A stretch of 64,000 bases of DNA, taken from the NCBI RefSeq assembly GCF_000016645.1, contig NC_009441.1:868001-932000 (forward strand), written 5' to 3'. Of the stretch, positions 25,929 to 36,058 are shown one piece after another. This stretch comes from Flavobacterium johnsoniae UW101 (lineage in GTDB: Bacteria > Bacteroidota > Bacteroidia > Flavobacteriales > Flavobacteriaceae). The translations under genes were made by a program, and so were the position numbers. The notes beneath the pieces are model-generated. The model worked only from the letters and a program-made list of their open reading frames with translations. It searched no databases and was not told the origin of the DNA. Each line of letters starts with the position of its first letter. Within the stretch, counting starts at the first letter, position 1.

Positions 25929-27020
25929 ATGAGCATGACTACAAAACACAATTGGACAAAAGACGAAATTATTGCAATCTACAACAAACCATTAATGGAT
26001 TTGCTTTATGAGGCAGCGACGATTCACAGACAACAACATGATCCAAACGTGGTTCAGGTATCTACCCTGCTTTCTATAAAAACCGGCGGATGTCCGGAAG
26101 ATTGCGGATACTGCCCACAAGCGGCTAGATATAATACAGGAGTTGAAGGAAATGATTTAATGACTGTAAGTCAGGTAAAAGCACAGGCATTAAGAGCAAA
26201 ATCAAACGGATCATCCCGTGTATGCATGGGTGCTGCCTGGAGAAATGTTAAAGATGGTGAAGAATTTGATCAGGTTTTAGAAATGGTACGAACCATTAAT
26301 AAACTTGATATGGAAGTCTGCTGCACTTTAGGAATGCTGACCGAGAATCAGGCACAGCGTTTAGCCGAAGCCGGTTTGTATGCTTACAACCATAATTTAG
26401 ATACTTCTGAGGAATACTATAAAGATGTAATTTCAACACGCGGTTTTGAAGACCGTTTACAAACTATAGAAAATGTTCGTAAAACGAATGTAACAGTTTG
26501 CAGCGGCGGTATTATTGGAATGGGAGAAAGTATTGAAGACAGAGCCGGAATGCTTGTTGCACTATCAACTTTAAATCCACAGCCAGAATCCGTTCCTATT
26601 AATGCCTTAGTTGCTGTTGAAGGAACTCCAATGGAAGAAGAAAAACCGGTTGAGATCTGGGAGATGATTCGTATGGTAGCTACTACCCGAATTGTAATGC
26701 CGGAAACTCAGGTTCGCTTGTCTGCCGGAAGAACCAATATGTCGCGCGAAGGTCAGGCAATGTGCTTTTTTGCCGGAGCGAATTCAATTTTTGCCGGAGA
26801 TAAGCTACTTACTACACCAAATCCTGATGTTAACGAAGACATGAAGATGTTTGAGACTTTAGGCATGGTGGCTCAAAAACCATTTATTAAAATAATGCAG
26901 CCTAAAACAGTTGAAGCTGCTGATTCTCAATTTGCTCCATTAGGAGAAAAACCAAAATGGTCTAGACCCGGACATACAATTGAAAGAAACATTGAAGCAT
27001 CGATCAAATCAAAAATTTAA
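25929..27020 (+). CDS. bioB: Biotin synthase (radical SAM)
   Basis: 363 residues. It inserts sulphur into dethiobiotin to form biotin. The radical SAM cluster motif is CPEDCGYC, and the second-cluster residues lie in CMGAAW, MEVCCTLGML and TVCSGGIIGMGE. A second ATG two codons in (25935) is an alternative start. The other biotin genes (bioA, bioD, bioF) are 23-29 kb away in this window, so bioB is separately transcribed from its own promoter. Confidence 0.97.
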   Translation: MSMTTKHNWTKDEIIAIYNKPLMDLLYEAATIHRQQHDPNVVQVSTLLSIKTGGCPEDCGYCPQAARYNTGVEGNDLMTVSQVKAQALRAKSNGSSRVCMGAAWRNVKDGEEFDQVLEMVRTINKLDMEVCCTLGMLTENQAQRLAEAGLYAYNHNLDTSEEYYKDVISTRGFEDRLQTIENVRKTNVTVCSGGIIGMGESIEDRAGMLVALSTLNPQPESVPINALVAVEGTPMEEEKPVEIWEMIRMVATTRIVMPETQVRLSAGRTNMSREGQAMCFFAGANSIFAGDKLLTTPNPDVNEDMKMFETLGMVAQKPFIKIMQPKTVEAADSQFAPLGEKPKWSRPGHTIERNIEASIKSKI

Positions 27021-27100
27021 TTAAAAGAGCTCAAAAATCTCGATAAATATTTTTAAATTGCTTATGACACAGAGTTATAAGCAATTTTTTATTTGTACTA

Positions 27101-27967
27101 ATGAAATTAAAACAAATCGAGAGGGTTAAAAAAATCTCTAAAGATGATTTTGTTTCCCAATATGTAAAAAAACAAATTCCCGTTGTTGTCGAAGAATTAA
27201 CTGAAGACTGGCCAGCTTATGAAAAATGGAGATTATCCTATATTAATAAAATTGCCGGTAATATTACTGTTCCTTTATACGATGACAGACCTGTAAATCA
27301 TGAGGAGGGTTTTAACGAAGCTCATACAAAAATGAAAATGAGCGATTATATTAGTTTATTAGAATCAAAACCTACCAACTATCGCATTTTTCTTTATAAT
27401 TTAATGAAAGAAGTCCCAGTATTGAAAAACGACTTTTTATGGCCGGATATTGGCTTAAAATTAGTTAAACAATTACCAATGCTTTTTTTTGGCGGAGAAA
27501 ATGCCCGAGTTTTTATGCATTATGATATTGACTATTCGAATATACTGCATTTTCATTTTCATGGTGAAAAACAGTGTATGCTTTTTGCACCGAATCAGTC
27601 AAAATACATGTATAAAGTGCCTCATGCTTTAATTTCGAGGGAAGATATTGATTTTGATAATCCAGATTATGATAAATTTCCTGCTCTTCAAAATGCAGAA
27701 GGATATATCACAAATCTTAGACATGGAGAAATGCTGTATATGCCGGAAGGATATTGGCATTATATGAAATACCTGACTCCTGGATTTTCTATGAGTCTGC
27801 GTGCTTTTCCAAAAAATATCTCCAATTTATCAAAAGCCGCGTACAACATCTTTATCATGCGTTATTTTGACATCATGATGCGAAAAGTAAAAGGTCAGAA
27901 ATGGATTGATTATAAAAACGAAAAAGCTATTCATAATACCAATCAAAATCTCCGAAAGAGTGCTTGA
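27101..27967 (+). CDS. Cupin-like (cupin_8 / JmjC-type) Fe(II) dioxygenase-like protein
   Basis: 288 residues. The N-terminal part has IPVVVEELTEDWPAYEKW, typical of JmjC/factor-inhibiting-HIF-like cupins. The iron-binding HxD appears in FMHYDIDYSN and the distal His in MPEGYWHYMKYL; FHGEKQCMLFAP lies between them. It is probably a 2-oxoglutarate-dependent hydroxylase acting on a protein or small molecule, but the substrate is unknown. It starts 80 bp after bioB with no terminator between, so it may be co-transcribed with it. Confidence 0.83.
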   Translation: MKLKQIERVKKISKDDFVSQYVKKQIPVVVEELTEDWPAYEKWRLSYINKIAGNITVPLYDDRPVNHEEGFNEAHTKMKMSDYISLLESKPTNYRIFLYNLMKEVPVLKNDFLWPDIGLKLVKQLPMLFFGGENARVFMHYDIDYSNILHFHFHGEKQCMLFAPNQSKYMYKVPHALISREDIDFDNPDYDKFPALQNAEGYITNLRHGEMLYMPEGYWHYMKYLTPGFSMSLRAFPKNISNLSKAAYNIFIMRYFDIMMRKVKGQKWIDYKNEKAIHNTNQNLRKSA

Positions 27968-27984
27968 GCATAAATTTTGAAAAC

Positions 27985-28026
27985 AAAAAACCAGCTGCAG
28001 TTTAAAATTGCAGCTGGTTTTTTTAT
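27985..28026. terminator. Bidirectional terminator between the cupin gene and the glycine-rich surface protein gene
   Basis: Arms AACCAGCTGCA and TGCAGCTGGTT, 9-base loop, T tract on the plus strand and A tract on the left. Confidence 0.88.
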
Positions 28027-28038
28027 TTCTGTCATTTC

Positions 28039-31000
28039 TTAATTAAAAACAATTTTCTTAGTTATAATATTTCCATTATCTAAAGTTACTTTCACAATTA
28101 AAACCTGATTTCCGGATTGGAAGTTAGAAACTTGAAACTCCGTGTTTTCTACTTTTTTGTTGTTATAAAGCAGCTTGCCTGAAATATCAAAAATCGAAAC
28201 TTCTCGCATTACATCTTCAGTCGAATTTAATTTTATTGTTTTATCTTTTACAGAAACATAAAAACTATTCGTTTGATTTTCGAAATCATCTGTCCCTAAA
28301 GTGGCGGTAGTGTACCTAATTACAAACCTATCTGAGAATGTTCCAATGGCAGTATTGAAAGTATAATTACTTGTTTGAAGATTATGTAATGTATTTGTCA
28401 ATTTATCTTCTAAATAAACTGCATGGTTTGTCAAATCACCATCTGCATGATCCAGAGAAATTGAAAATTCTCCAGCTATTGCTGATCTATATCCAAGAGG
28501 AACAACATCTGACTCATTAAAAGGAAGAGAACGTCCTTGAATTACTAAGTTCTGTCCTTCATTAATACTGTAAAAATCCAAATGAGGATTTGCATCAGCT
28601 GTAATTGCATCGTAATTATGATCCCAGAAATTAGTAGCTCCTTCAATATAGCCTATTAATAGTTGTTTAAATGCTCCCTGAGTATTTGTTAAATTAATCC
28701 AGACTCTATGTCTTTCGATCGCTGATTTATTGGTTTTATAAAATTGTGTATTATTTGCTGCAACTCGCATCGAATTTGTAAAAACGGCATTTCCTGCTGT
28801 TTTAGATACTACAAAAAATCCCTGTCCTGCGGCTATATACCCCAAAGGAGCACTTTGATTACCCGGCGTCGTTGCTCCTTGGCCAGTCATACCACCAACA
28901 ATTATACTTCCAGATAAATTATAAACTGCATAATCATTATTATCATAATTATATTGTGCACCACCCGGCGTACTGCTGCTTGGCAGACTATTATGGGTCC
29001 AGAAATATAAAGTCCCATATAGGTTGGCTGAATTATTAGCAATAAATTGATCTGCATAAATAGCAGAAGGATATGGGTTTCCCAAAAGTTGAAATGCTTC
29101 TGCTGTACCTAAAGAAACTGAAATTGGTCCATTATTGGGCACTCCAACAAAAGCTCCTAAATAGTTTGCACCCGTATTTAAATCGTTTGTTTGCGGTGCT
29201 CTCACCACATAACCGCGTCCTGGTACCATTTGTTGTGTTCCGTTAAAACTAATAACCCATCCTGCAACAGGATCATAGCTGTAATATTTATCAGCTAATG
29301 TTCCCGGAGATAAATCATAAAGTGTAAATGGGGGCGTTCTTGTAATTGGAGAAGACCAATACGTTAAGTCATAACGTCTAACAGGCGGAGTAATTCTTTT
29401 GTAAGTAATATTTCCAACATTAGTAACATTATTGGTCTGCAATAAACTTGAATTATTCTCAAAAATTAACTGACCTCCATTATTTGTTACTGCATTTGAA
29501 ATTGTTAAAGTATGATTAGAGTTAACCGTAACAGTAAAACCAGAATCTACTATTAGAGAACAACCACTTAAATTTCCTGTTGTTGAATAATTTCCAGAGA
29601 AACGCACCACATCTGTACTTATAGGCGGGCTTCCTTTTGACCAGCTTGTGCCATTCCAAATATTTACAACTGGAGCAATAAGAGTAAGAGTAGACGTAGC
29701 TAGTGATGGGCAGTTTGCAGCATCCTGCACTGTAAATGTATAATTTCCAACTGCTAAATTTGAAATAGTATAAGTTGTTCCGGAAGAATTATAGGTCTGA
29801 GAAGCCGTTCCGCTTTGTGTTATGGTCCAGCTTCCCGCAGGCAGCCCAGTTAAGACAACGCTTCCGGTTGAAGTGACACAATCTGGTTGTGTTACTGTTC
29901 CAAAGCCCGGTGTTGCAATTCTTGAATTTACGGTAATTGTTGCTGTATTATTTGTAAATCCACTGCTTCTTGAACATGTATTGGCTCCTGTTACAGACAC
30001 CAGAGTGTATACTGTAGTTGTAGTAACTGGAGTTGTAAATGTTGGAAAAGCGACACCGCTTGATATATTTGCTGCAGTACGATCTGCACCGCCATTTTCT
30101 TTGTAAACAATTGTATAAGGTCCGGTTCCGGCTGTTGCTGTAAATGTTAATTGTCCACTACCTGTTACACAAAATGGACCATTGGCACTCAAACTGCCTT
30201 GAGGGAGTGGATTTACTGTTATTGTTGCAATAGAAGAATTAACAACTGCGCAATTTCCATTTTGAATTACGGCTCTAAACTGAGAAGTTTCTGTAAGAGC
30301 ACCTGAAGTATAAGTGTTTGTTGTATTTGGAATTGTTGTCCAAACTGTAAAAGGACTCACAGATGATTCCCATTTTATAATAGATCCAGTTTGCCCGCTC
30401 AAAGTCAATGTTCCGCTTGTTGCTCCTGAACAAACTGTGGCAGTTCCGGCTAGAGTTCCGCCAACTGTAGCTGCAAAAACAGTTAATGAGGCTACATTAT
30501 TTGTTGATATATTAGAAGAACATGCTGCAGATGTCAAATTGGTCACTGTAATATTACTTGTTCCAATAACATTTAAGCCTGCTGCTGTAAAAGTTCCTGT
30601 TCCGGGTGTAGTAACATTCATTATAGCTGTTAATCCTGTTCCACTAGGATTACTACGATTATAAGTAACTACATAGGGCCCAATAGGAAGGCCTCCTCCA
30701 CTGGATGTTAAGGTTACTACAGAAGTTGTTCCTACTGAATTACAAACATTTGCGGCAGAAATTCCAGTGATGCTGTAAGTTGGACAAGTATAGGTAATTA
30801 TAACACGGCCTGCCGCTCCCGAACCTCCAATTTGTGCTCCTCCAAGTAACGACTGCATAGCACCACTTCCTCCTCCTCCTGGTGCTGTACCTGCATTTCC
30901 AGGACCATTTCCTAATGCTACACTGGCAACACCAGCACCACCAGCACCGCCGCCGCCGCCGGCTGTTCCACCGGCTCCTGACACAGTTAATAAACCTATT

Positions 31001-31593
31001 GCACCTGTAACTCCATTACCTCCAGCTGCACCATCCAATTTTGATACATTTCCAACTGAACTTGCGGCTGATCCTCCAGCTCCGCCTGCTGGTGTTCCTC
31101 CCGCATTATTTGCACCGCCTCCACCACCGCCTAATGCTAATATAGATGTTTCAAATCCTAAAATGGTAGAACTCCCTCCTGCTGCTCCGTTAACTGCAGC
31201 ACCCGAAACTAAGGCATTTGTAGTTGTACCTGCAACTGATGCATTTAAAGTCGCACCAGCGGCAACAGTTATATTACTTCTTGCATAAGCACCGCCACCA
31301 CCTCCAGCTGCCGCTCTTCCATCTAAAACGGCTCCACTTGCACCTCCACCAGCGCCTCCGCCTCCCCAAGCCTGTACATCCATTGTGGTTATCCCGGCAG
31401 GGACTACGATTGATCCGTTGGAATTAAATGTATGAGGTGGTTGTGCCCATAAAGAAAAACATACAAATAAAAAAAGAAGAGATAGTTTTGCCTTTGAAGA
31501 TGAAATTTTTCCAAAATACAGATTCAAGTAATAAAAGCAATGCGTTAAAACTTGAGGCAAAACCAAAGAGGCTGGTAGTTTTTTTTCCATCAC
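28039..31593 (-). CDS. Giant secreted protein: glycine-rich head, Ig-like repeats, shared C-terminal T9SS module
   Basis: 1184 residues. The signal peptide (AKLSLLFLFVCFSLWAQ) is preceded by an unusually long N-terminus of some 33 residues, and only Met1/Met2 are available as starts. Residues about 70-270 are glycine-rich (WGGGGAGGG, AAAGGGGGAYARS). Ig-like segments with cysteines follow (VCSGATSGTLTLSGQTGS). From about residue 640 a WNGTSWSKGSP repeat leads into the module shared by five genes in this region (RYDLTYWSSP, DKYYSYDP, GNPYPSAIYA, LYFWTHN, YIAAGQGFF). It ends in a sorting domain (ISGKLLYNNKKV, TKKIVFN) of the kind annotated as T9SS type C. Confidence 0.88.
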   Translation of the reverse strand: MMEKKLPASLVLPQVLTHCFYYLNLYFGKISSSKAKLSLLFLFVCFSLWAQPPHTFNSNGSIVVPAGITTMDVQAWGGGGAGGGASGAVLDGRAAAGGGGGAYARSNITVAAGATLNASVAGTTTNALVSGAAVNGAAGGSSTILGFETSILALGGGGGGANNAGGTPAGGAGGSAASSVGNVSKLDGAAGGNGVTGAIGLLTVSGAGGTAGGGGGAGGAGVASVALGNGPGNAGTAPGGGGSGAMQSLLGGAQIGGSGAAGRVIITYTCPTYSITGISAANVCNSVGTTSVVTLTSSGGGLPIGPYVVTYNRSNPSGTGLTAIMNVTTPGTGTFTAAGLNVIGTSNITVTNLTSAACSSNISTNNVASLTVFAATVGGTLAGTATVCSGATSGTLTLSGQTGSIIKWESSVSPFTVWTTIPNTTNTYTSGALTETSQFRAVIQNGNCAVVNSSIATITVNPLPQGSLSANGPFCVTGSGQLTFTATAGTGPYTIVYKENGGADRTAANISSGVAFPTFTTPVTTTTVYTLVSVTGANTCSRSSGFTNNTATITVNSRIATPGFGTVTQPDCVTSTGSVVLTGLPAGSWTITQSGTASQTYNSSGTTYTISNLAVGNYTFTVQDAANCPSLATSTLTLIAPVVNIWNGTSWSKGSPPISTDVVRFSGNYSTTGNLSGCSLIVDSGFTVTVNSNHTLTISNAVTNNGGQLIFENNSSLLQTNNVTNVGNITYKRITPPVRRYDLTYWSSPITRTPPFTLYDLSPGTLADKYYSYDPVAGWVISFNGTQQMVPGRGYVVRAPQTNDLNTGANYLGAFVGVPNNGPISVSLGTAEAFQLLGNPYPSAIYADQFIANNSANLYGTLYFWTHNSLPSSSTPGGAQYNYDNNDYAVYNLSGSIIVGGMTGQGATTPGNQSAPLGYIAAGQGFFVVSKTAGNAVFTNSMRVAANNTQFYKTNKSAIERHRVWINLTNTQGAFKQLLIGYIEGATNFWDHNYDAITADANPHLDFYSINEGQNLVIQGRSLPFNESDVVPLGYRSAIAGEFSISLDHADGDLTNHAVYLEDKLTNTLHNLQTSNYTFNTAIGTFSDRFVIRYTTATLGTDDFENQTNSFYVSVKDKTIKLNSTEDVMREVSIFDISGKLLYNNKKVENTEFQVSNFQSGNQVLIVKVTLDNGNIITKKIVFN

Positions 31594-32077
31594 ACTATTT
31601 TTTAAATTAAAAGAAAAATTAAAATCAAATGAAGTCTGATTAAATTGAAAATTCTAAATACCTCAAAAAAAGTATGCGTACAGAATAGAGATCTGATAAT
31701 TAAATCCAAAGAAGTACTATTTTGATGCTTATTTTTTAATGGTATTTAAAATAGCAATCAATATTTTTTTGGCAGATAAAAAATAAAAAATATCATTTTG
31801 GGAAGGGGGTGACAAAATGTATTTCAACGGCTTTTAAGTACGTTAATCGTACAATTATTACTACAAGGTACGATTTTATTTACAATGCTGTATTTGCAAT
31901 ATGTTAAAAATTAACACTTTAACAGTTTTCACTCAACAACAGGCAATTCTTACATTTTGTGTTAATTAAGAAAAGTCCAGTAAACATAGGATCCGGCTAA
32001 AAATAAAGACGTACTTAGTCAAACTTACTTAAACAAAAAATCCATTTACTTTTAAGCAAATGGATTGTATTCTATAC
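31594..32077. other. Gene-free spacer between two giant surface protein genes
   Basis: 484 bp, very AT-rich. It holds the terminator of the delta-60 gene (32034-32066), and the inverted pair TCGTAC (31847-31852) and GTACGA (31868-31873), plus a single half-site like the Nudix operator (TTACTACAAG, ending 31867). No promoter box for the glycine-rich protein gene could be fixed. Confidence 0.5.
32034..32066 (-). terminator. Terminator after the delta-60 repeat protein gene
   Basis: Arms AATCCATTT and AAATGGATT, then a T tract on the minus strand. Confidence 0.8.
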
Positions 32078-35000
32078 CTAAAAAATGACCTTTTTTGTTA
32101 TTTTTTTATCATTTTTGAGAACTGTTTGTATCAATAAAACCTGTTGAGCTGATTTAAAATTTGATATGCTCATTTGGTTCGTTTCATTGTTTCTCTTTTT
32201 AAAAAGCAAATTTCCTGAAACGTCGTAAATAAAAACTGTGTCTATTTTTTCCTGAGAGGAGTTTATTGTAATGACTTGATTTTTAACAGAAATAAATAAA
32301 GAGTTATCATCATTCTCAAATTCATTAGTTTTTAAATTTTCATTTAAAAAATGAATAGAAAATCTATCTGTAAAGGTGCCTTTATTAGTAGTGAATTTAT
32401 AATTATTTATACTTAAATCTATACTTTTCCCTTCGATGTTATCAAGCAAGTAAACTGGCTGATGACTTAAACAACCATCTGCATGATCTATTTCAATAGT
32501 AAATTCTCCTGCAATTGTTGTTTTGTACCCCAAGATAATTTCATCGCTGTCTTTAAAGGGTAATCCCCTGCCCTGAATTACTAATTTTTTATCTTCGATT
32601 ATGCTATAAAAATCAACAAATTGATTTCCGTCTAAAGTTTCACCGTCAAAGTTTATATCATAACCATTTGTTGCACCATCAACATATCCTAATAATGTCT
32701 GTTTAAAAGCTCCTTTCTCATTTCTAAAATTCAACCAAATTCTATGTTTTTCGATAGTTTTTTTGGCAATTTTAAAAAAGGCATTATTTTTATCTTGAAT
32801 CCGCATACTATTATTAAACTCAATGGTTTCAGGCAGATTACTCTTTAAGAAAAAGGCCTGGCCGGAAGCAATGTTCCCATCTGGAATAAAATCATTAATA
32901 CCATCAGATACTGCTCTGGTGCCAATTCCGCCAACTAAATTATAAACGGCATAATCATCTTCTGAATATTCATAATTAGTTATAGGAGTATTGTGTGTCC
33001 AAAAATATAATGCACCTTTTGTTTTAAATTCATTTTTTCTTAGAAAAAGATCCGCATCAATTGCTGAAGGATAGGGATTCCCTATTAAATTAAAACTATC
33101 ATTTTGTCCTAATTTGATTTCTATTTTACCATTGTTTGGAATTCCTTTAAATACAGCTTCATAAATAGTGGGCTGTTCTATCGAAAATTCCTGAGGGCCT
33201 CTGATAATATATCCTTTTCCCAAAATCATATTATTTGAAGGATTTTCTATTTTCCAATTATCTATTGTTTCGTCATAAGACATATATTTATCAAATAAAG
33301 TCTGAGGTGAAACATCAATTAATTTTTGATTGTTCACCGGCGACGACCAATATGTATAATCGTATCTTAAAATAGGCTTTGTTTTTCTCTTTAGATGAAT
33401 AATACCGTTATTTATCGTCTCATCATCGCATTGGTATAAACTTGCTGAATCTTCTAAAACTAAAATTCCATTTCCTAAATAAGAAAATTCAATTCCTAAT
33501 GTATTTCCTTCTAAAAGTGTTACTGTTTTTCCGGAATCAATAGTGCAGCTGCAGACTTCAGCAGAATTTAGATTTGGATAATCTGCTTTAAAAAAAACTT
33601 CTTTTCCTCCGGAAGGATAACCATTTGACCATGAAATGCCATTCCATTCTGTAGATTCTAAACAGAGTTTTAATCTTGCTATTCTGTGTTTTGAAAGATC
33701 AGAAACAGAGTTGAAATTTCCTCCAATCAGTAATCTGTAATCAGAAGTAAAACTTAATGAGAAAAGTTTATTGTTAAGAGGAGAACTAAACGAAGGATCA
33801 AATTCTCCTGTTTTTAATAATCGAATTAATCGGAACGAAGGATTGCTTTTATAAGTTCCAGAAAATGTACCGCCTGCCAAAATTCTGTCGTCAGGCTGGA
33901 TCAAAATTGTCCTGACTTCTCCCTTATTGAAACCAGAACCTGATTCAAAAGAATTATCAAGAGTTCCATTAGAATTTAAACGTAAAATTCCTTTTTGTGT
34001 TATTCCATTAAAGGTTGTAAAAGAACCGCCAACAATTATTTTTCCATCAGATTGTAAAGCTAATGCGTAAACGTTTTTGTTAAATCCTGTACCAATTGAA
34101 AAACCTGAATCAATACTGCCATCGGTGTTTAATCGAACCAAATGAGAAAGAGACTGTCCGTTAAAAGTAGTAAATCTTCCTCCAACTAATATTTTCCCAT
34201 CGGGCTGAATCAATACAATTTCAATAACAGCTTCAGCGCTTAGTCCTGCATTAAAAGTCATATCTTTTGATCCATCGGGTAATAACCTTATTATTCTTAC
34301 TGCTGAAGGATCATTATTGTATCGTGTAAAATGCCCCGCAGCAATTATTTTATTATCTGGCTGAATCGCTATTGAATATATCTGATTATTAAAACCTGCA
34401 CCAGTACTAAATGTATTATCAATGCTTCCATCTGGCAAAATACGAACAATACGATTACAGGTTAAATCATTATATTTTGTAAACTTTCCTCCAAATATAA
34501 TTTTTCCGTCATCCTGAATTACAGCCGTATCTATTAAGTCATTCGCTCCAGATTGACTTCTATTAAAATTTTGATCTAATGAACCATCTTCCAGGAGTTT
34601 TGTTATTCTGTTTACTGAGTTATTATTAAACTTGGTAAAGCTTCCAAATACCATGGTTTTTTTATCATTTAGCGAAATTATCTTTAAAACAGAATTATCG
34701 AACCCTATTCCTGCTGTCAGGTAGCTTGAATCAAGTTCACCATGATCATTAATTTTTGCCAATCGGCCTTGATTTTGTCCATCAAAAACCGAAAATGAAC
34801 CGCCTACAAACCAAGATCCTTCTAAATTATTTTCTAGAGTTAAAACAGAAGCTGATGCTGGACCTGATCCTATATCAAAATCACTTTTAATTGTCCCATT
34901 TGAATTTAGCAATACAACTCTGTTAACATTCGTTCCATTATATTGATTTGTGAATGATCCGCCAACCATAATATTACCCGAAGAATCTGTTTTTATGACT

Positions 35001-35920
35001 TGAACCGTTCCATTATTAAAACCAGAGCTCAAAAAAGCATTGTCTATTGAGCCATCTTCATTGAGGCGGATAATTCTATTGGCTTCATTACCATTATATG
35101 AAGTAAAATTTCCTCCAAGAATAATTTTTCTATCATTTTGAATCGCTATTGCGTTAACATCATCATTAAAACCTAAACCTATATTAAAACTTGTATCAAC
35201 AGTTCCATCAAGATTTAATCTAATTATTCTATTACTTGAAAAACCATTAAATGAAGTAAAATTTCCTGTAACTAAAATTTTTCCATCCCATAAAACCCTT
35301 GTGTTTGTAATACTTAGAGCAGAACCGATTCCTGTTAAAAACGAGGTATCTATATCTCCATTGGGAAGAATTCTGGCGATTCGATTTACAGTTACATTAT
35401 TATATTTTGTAAAACTTCCTGAAATTATAATTTTTCCATCTGGCTGAATACTAATACCTGATATAATTCCTGTTGTTGCACCAATAATGGTGTTGAATGA
35501 TAGATCTTGAGAGCCATCATTATTTAAACGGATTAGTCTTCCTGCATTTCTTCCGTTAAATGATGTAAAACTTCCCGCTGCGATTATTTTTCCATCTGAT
35601 TGAATATTTGAAGCATAGACTTTTCCATTAAAACCAATTCCAGTATCAAAACTATTATCAATTGTTCCATCTTCATTTAATCTGGTGAAATATGCTGATA
35701 AAATTCCGTTAAGACTTGTATAGTCTCCGCCCACTATTAAGCTCTCGTCAGACTGCAATAAAAGAGTTCGAACTACATTATCAAAACCATCTCCTTTTAG
35801 TCCATCATCAAGAGTATTAAAAGTAGCATCAACTTTTCCTTGTTGTCCAATAACATTTAATGGCAAGGCCGTAAAAATTAGTGAACAAATTATGTTTTTA
35901 ATCAAATCCAAAATAAGCAA
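32078..35920 (-). CDS. Giant secreted protein: about 14 delta-60 propeller repeats plus shared C-terminal T9SS module
   Basis: 1280 residues with a signal peptide (IICSLIFTALPLNVIGQ). Residues about 30-770 consist of about 14 repeats of 50-55 residues with the delta-60 (DUF5122) pattern: QxDGKIIxxGxFTxxNG then RIxRLxxDGSxDxxF. They probably form one or two beta-propellers. A WNGISWSNGYP segment follows, then the shared module (RYDYTYWSSP, LFDKYMSYDE, IGNPYPSAIDA, LYFWTHNTP, ASGQAFFL) and a sorting domain ending ITKKVIF. It sits in tandem with the next giant gene on the same strand but behind that gene's terminator. Confidence 0.9.
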   Translation of the reverse strand: MLILDLIKNIICSLIFTALPLNVIGQQGKVDATFNTLDDGLKGDGFDNVVRTLLLQSDESLIVGGDYTSLNGILSAYFTRLNEDGTIDNSFDTGIGFNGKVYASNIQSDGKIIAAGSFTSFNGRNAGRLIRLNNDGSQDLSFNTIIGATTGIISGISIQPDGKIIISGSFTKYNNVTVNRIARILPNGDIDTSFLTGIGSALSITNTRVLWDGKILVTGNFTSFNGFSSNRIIRLNLDGTVDTSFNIGLGFNDDVNAIAIQNDRKIILGGNFTSYNGNEANRIIRLNEDGSIDNAFLSSGFNNGTVQVIKTDSSGNIMVGGSFTNQYNGTNVNRVVLLNSNGTIKSDFDIGSGPASASVLTLENNLEGSWFVGGSFSVFDGQNQGRLAKINDHGELDSSYLTAGIGFDNSVLKIISLNDKKTMVFGSFTKFNNNSVNRITKLLEDGSLDQNFNRSQSGANDLIDTAVIQDDGKIIFGGKFTKYNDLTCNRIVRILPDGSIDNTFSTGAGFNNQIYSIAIQPDNKIIAAGHFTRYNNDPSAVRIIRLLPDGSKDMTFNAGLSAEAVIEIVLIQPDGKILVGGRFTTFNGQSLSHLVRLNTDGSIDSGFSIGTGFNKNVYALALQSDGKIIVGGSFTTFNGITQKGILRLNSNGTLDNSFESGSGFNKGEVRTILIQPDDRILAGGTFSGTYKSNPSFRLIRLLKTGEFDPSFSSPLNNKLFSLSFTSDYRLLIGGNFNSVSDLSKHRIARLKLCLESTEWNGISWSNGYPSGGKEVFFKADYPNLNSAEVCSCTIDSGKTVTLLEGNTLGIEFSYLGNGILVLEDSASLYQCDDETINNGIIHLKRKTKPILRYDYTYWSSPVNNQKLIDVSPQTLFDKYMSYDETIDNWKIENPSNNMILGKGYIIRGPQEFSIEQPTIYEAVFKGIPNNGKIEIKLGQNDSFNLIGNPYPSAIDADLFLRKNEFKTKGALYFWTHNTPITNYEYSEDDYAVYNLVGGIGTRAVSDGINDFIPDGNIASGQAFFLKSNLPETIEFNNSMRIQDKNNAFFKIAKKTIEKHRIWLNFRNEKGAFKQTLLGYVDGATNGYDINFDGETLDGNQFVDFYSIIEDKKLVIQGRGLPFKDSDEIILGYKTTIAGEFTIEIDHADGCLSHQPVYLLDNIEGKSIDLSINNYKFTTNKGTFTDRFSIHFLNENLKTNEFENDDNSLFISVKNQVITINSSQEKIDTVFIYDVSGNLLFKKRNNETNQMSISNFKSAQQVLLIQTVLKNDKKITKKVIF

Positions 35921-36000
35921 TTATAAATTGTAAGAATTTGCCGAAATTAAATCGATTCGAAAAATAATACAATACCCACTTTTGGTGATTTTTAAAATAA

Positions 36001-36034
36001 AAAAATCCGCAGTTCAAGCTGAACTGCGGATTTT
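36001..36034 (-). terminator. Terminator after the DUF11-like surface protein gene
   Basis: Perfect arms ATCCGCAGTTCA and TGAACTGCGGAT around AGC, with a T tract on the minus strand. Confidence 0.9.
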
Positions 36035-36058
36035 CAATTAATATAAAACTATTGATTA

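Noticed and set aside
29822..30664. Long plus-strand frames antisense to the glycine-rich surface protein gene
   Set aside because: They are opposite-strand shadows of repetitive Thr/Val-rich coding sequence and show mirror composition.
31845..31867. Possible third copy of the Nudix operator upstream of the glycine-rich surface protein gene
   Set aside because: Only the right half (TTACTACAAG) fits; the left arm is absent, and the site is 250 bp from the start codon. Treated as chance similarity.
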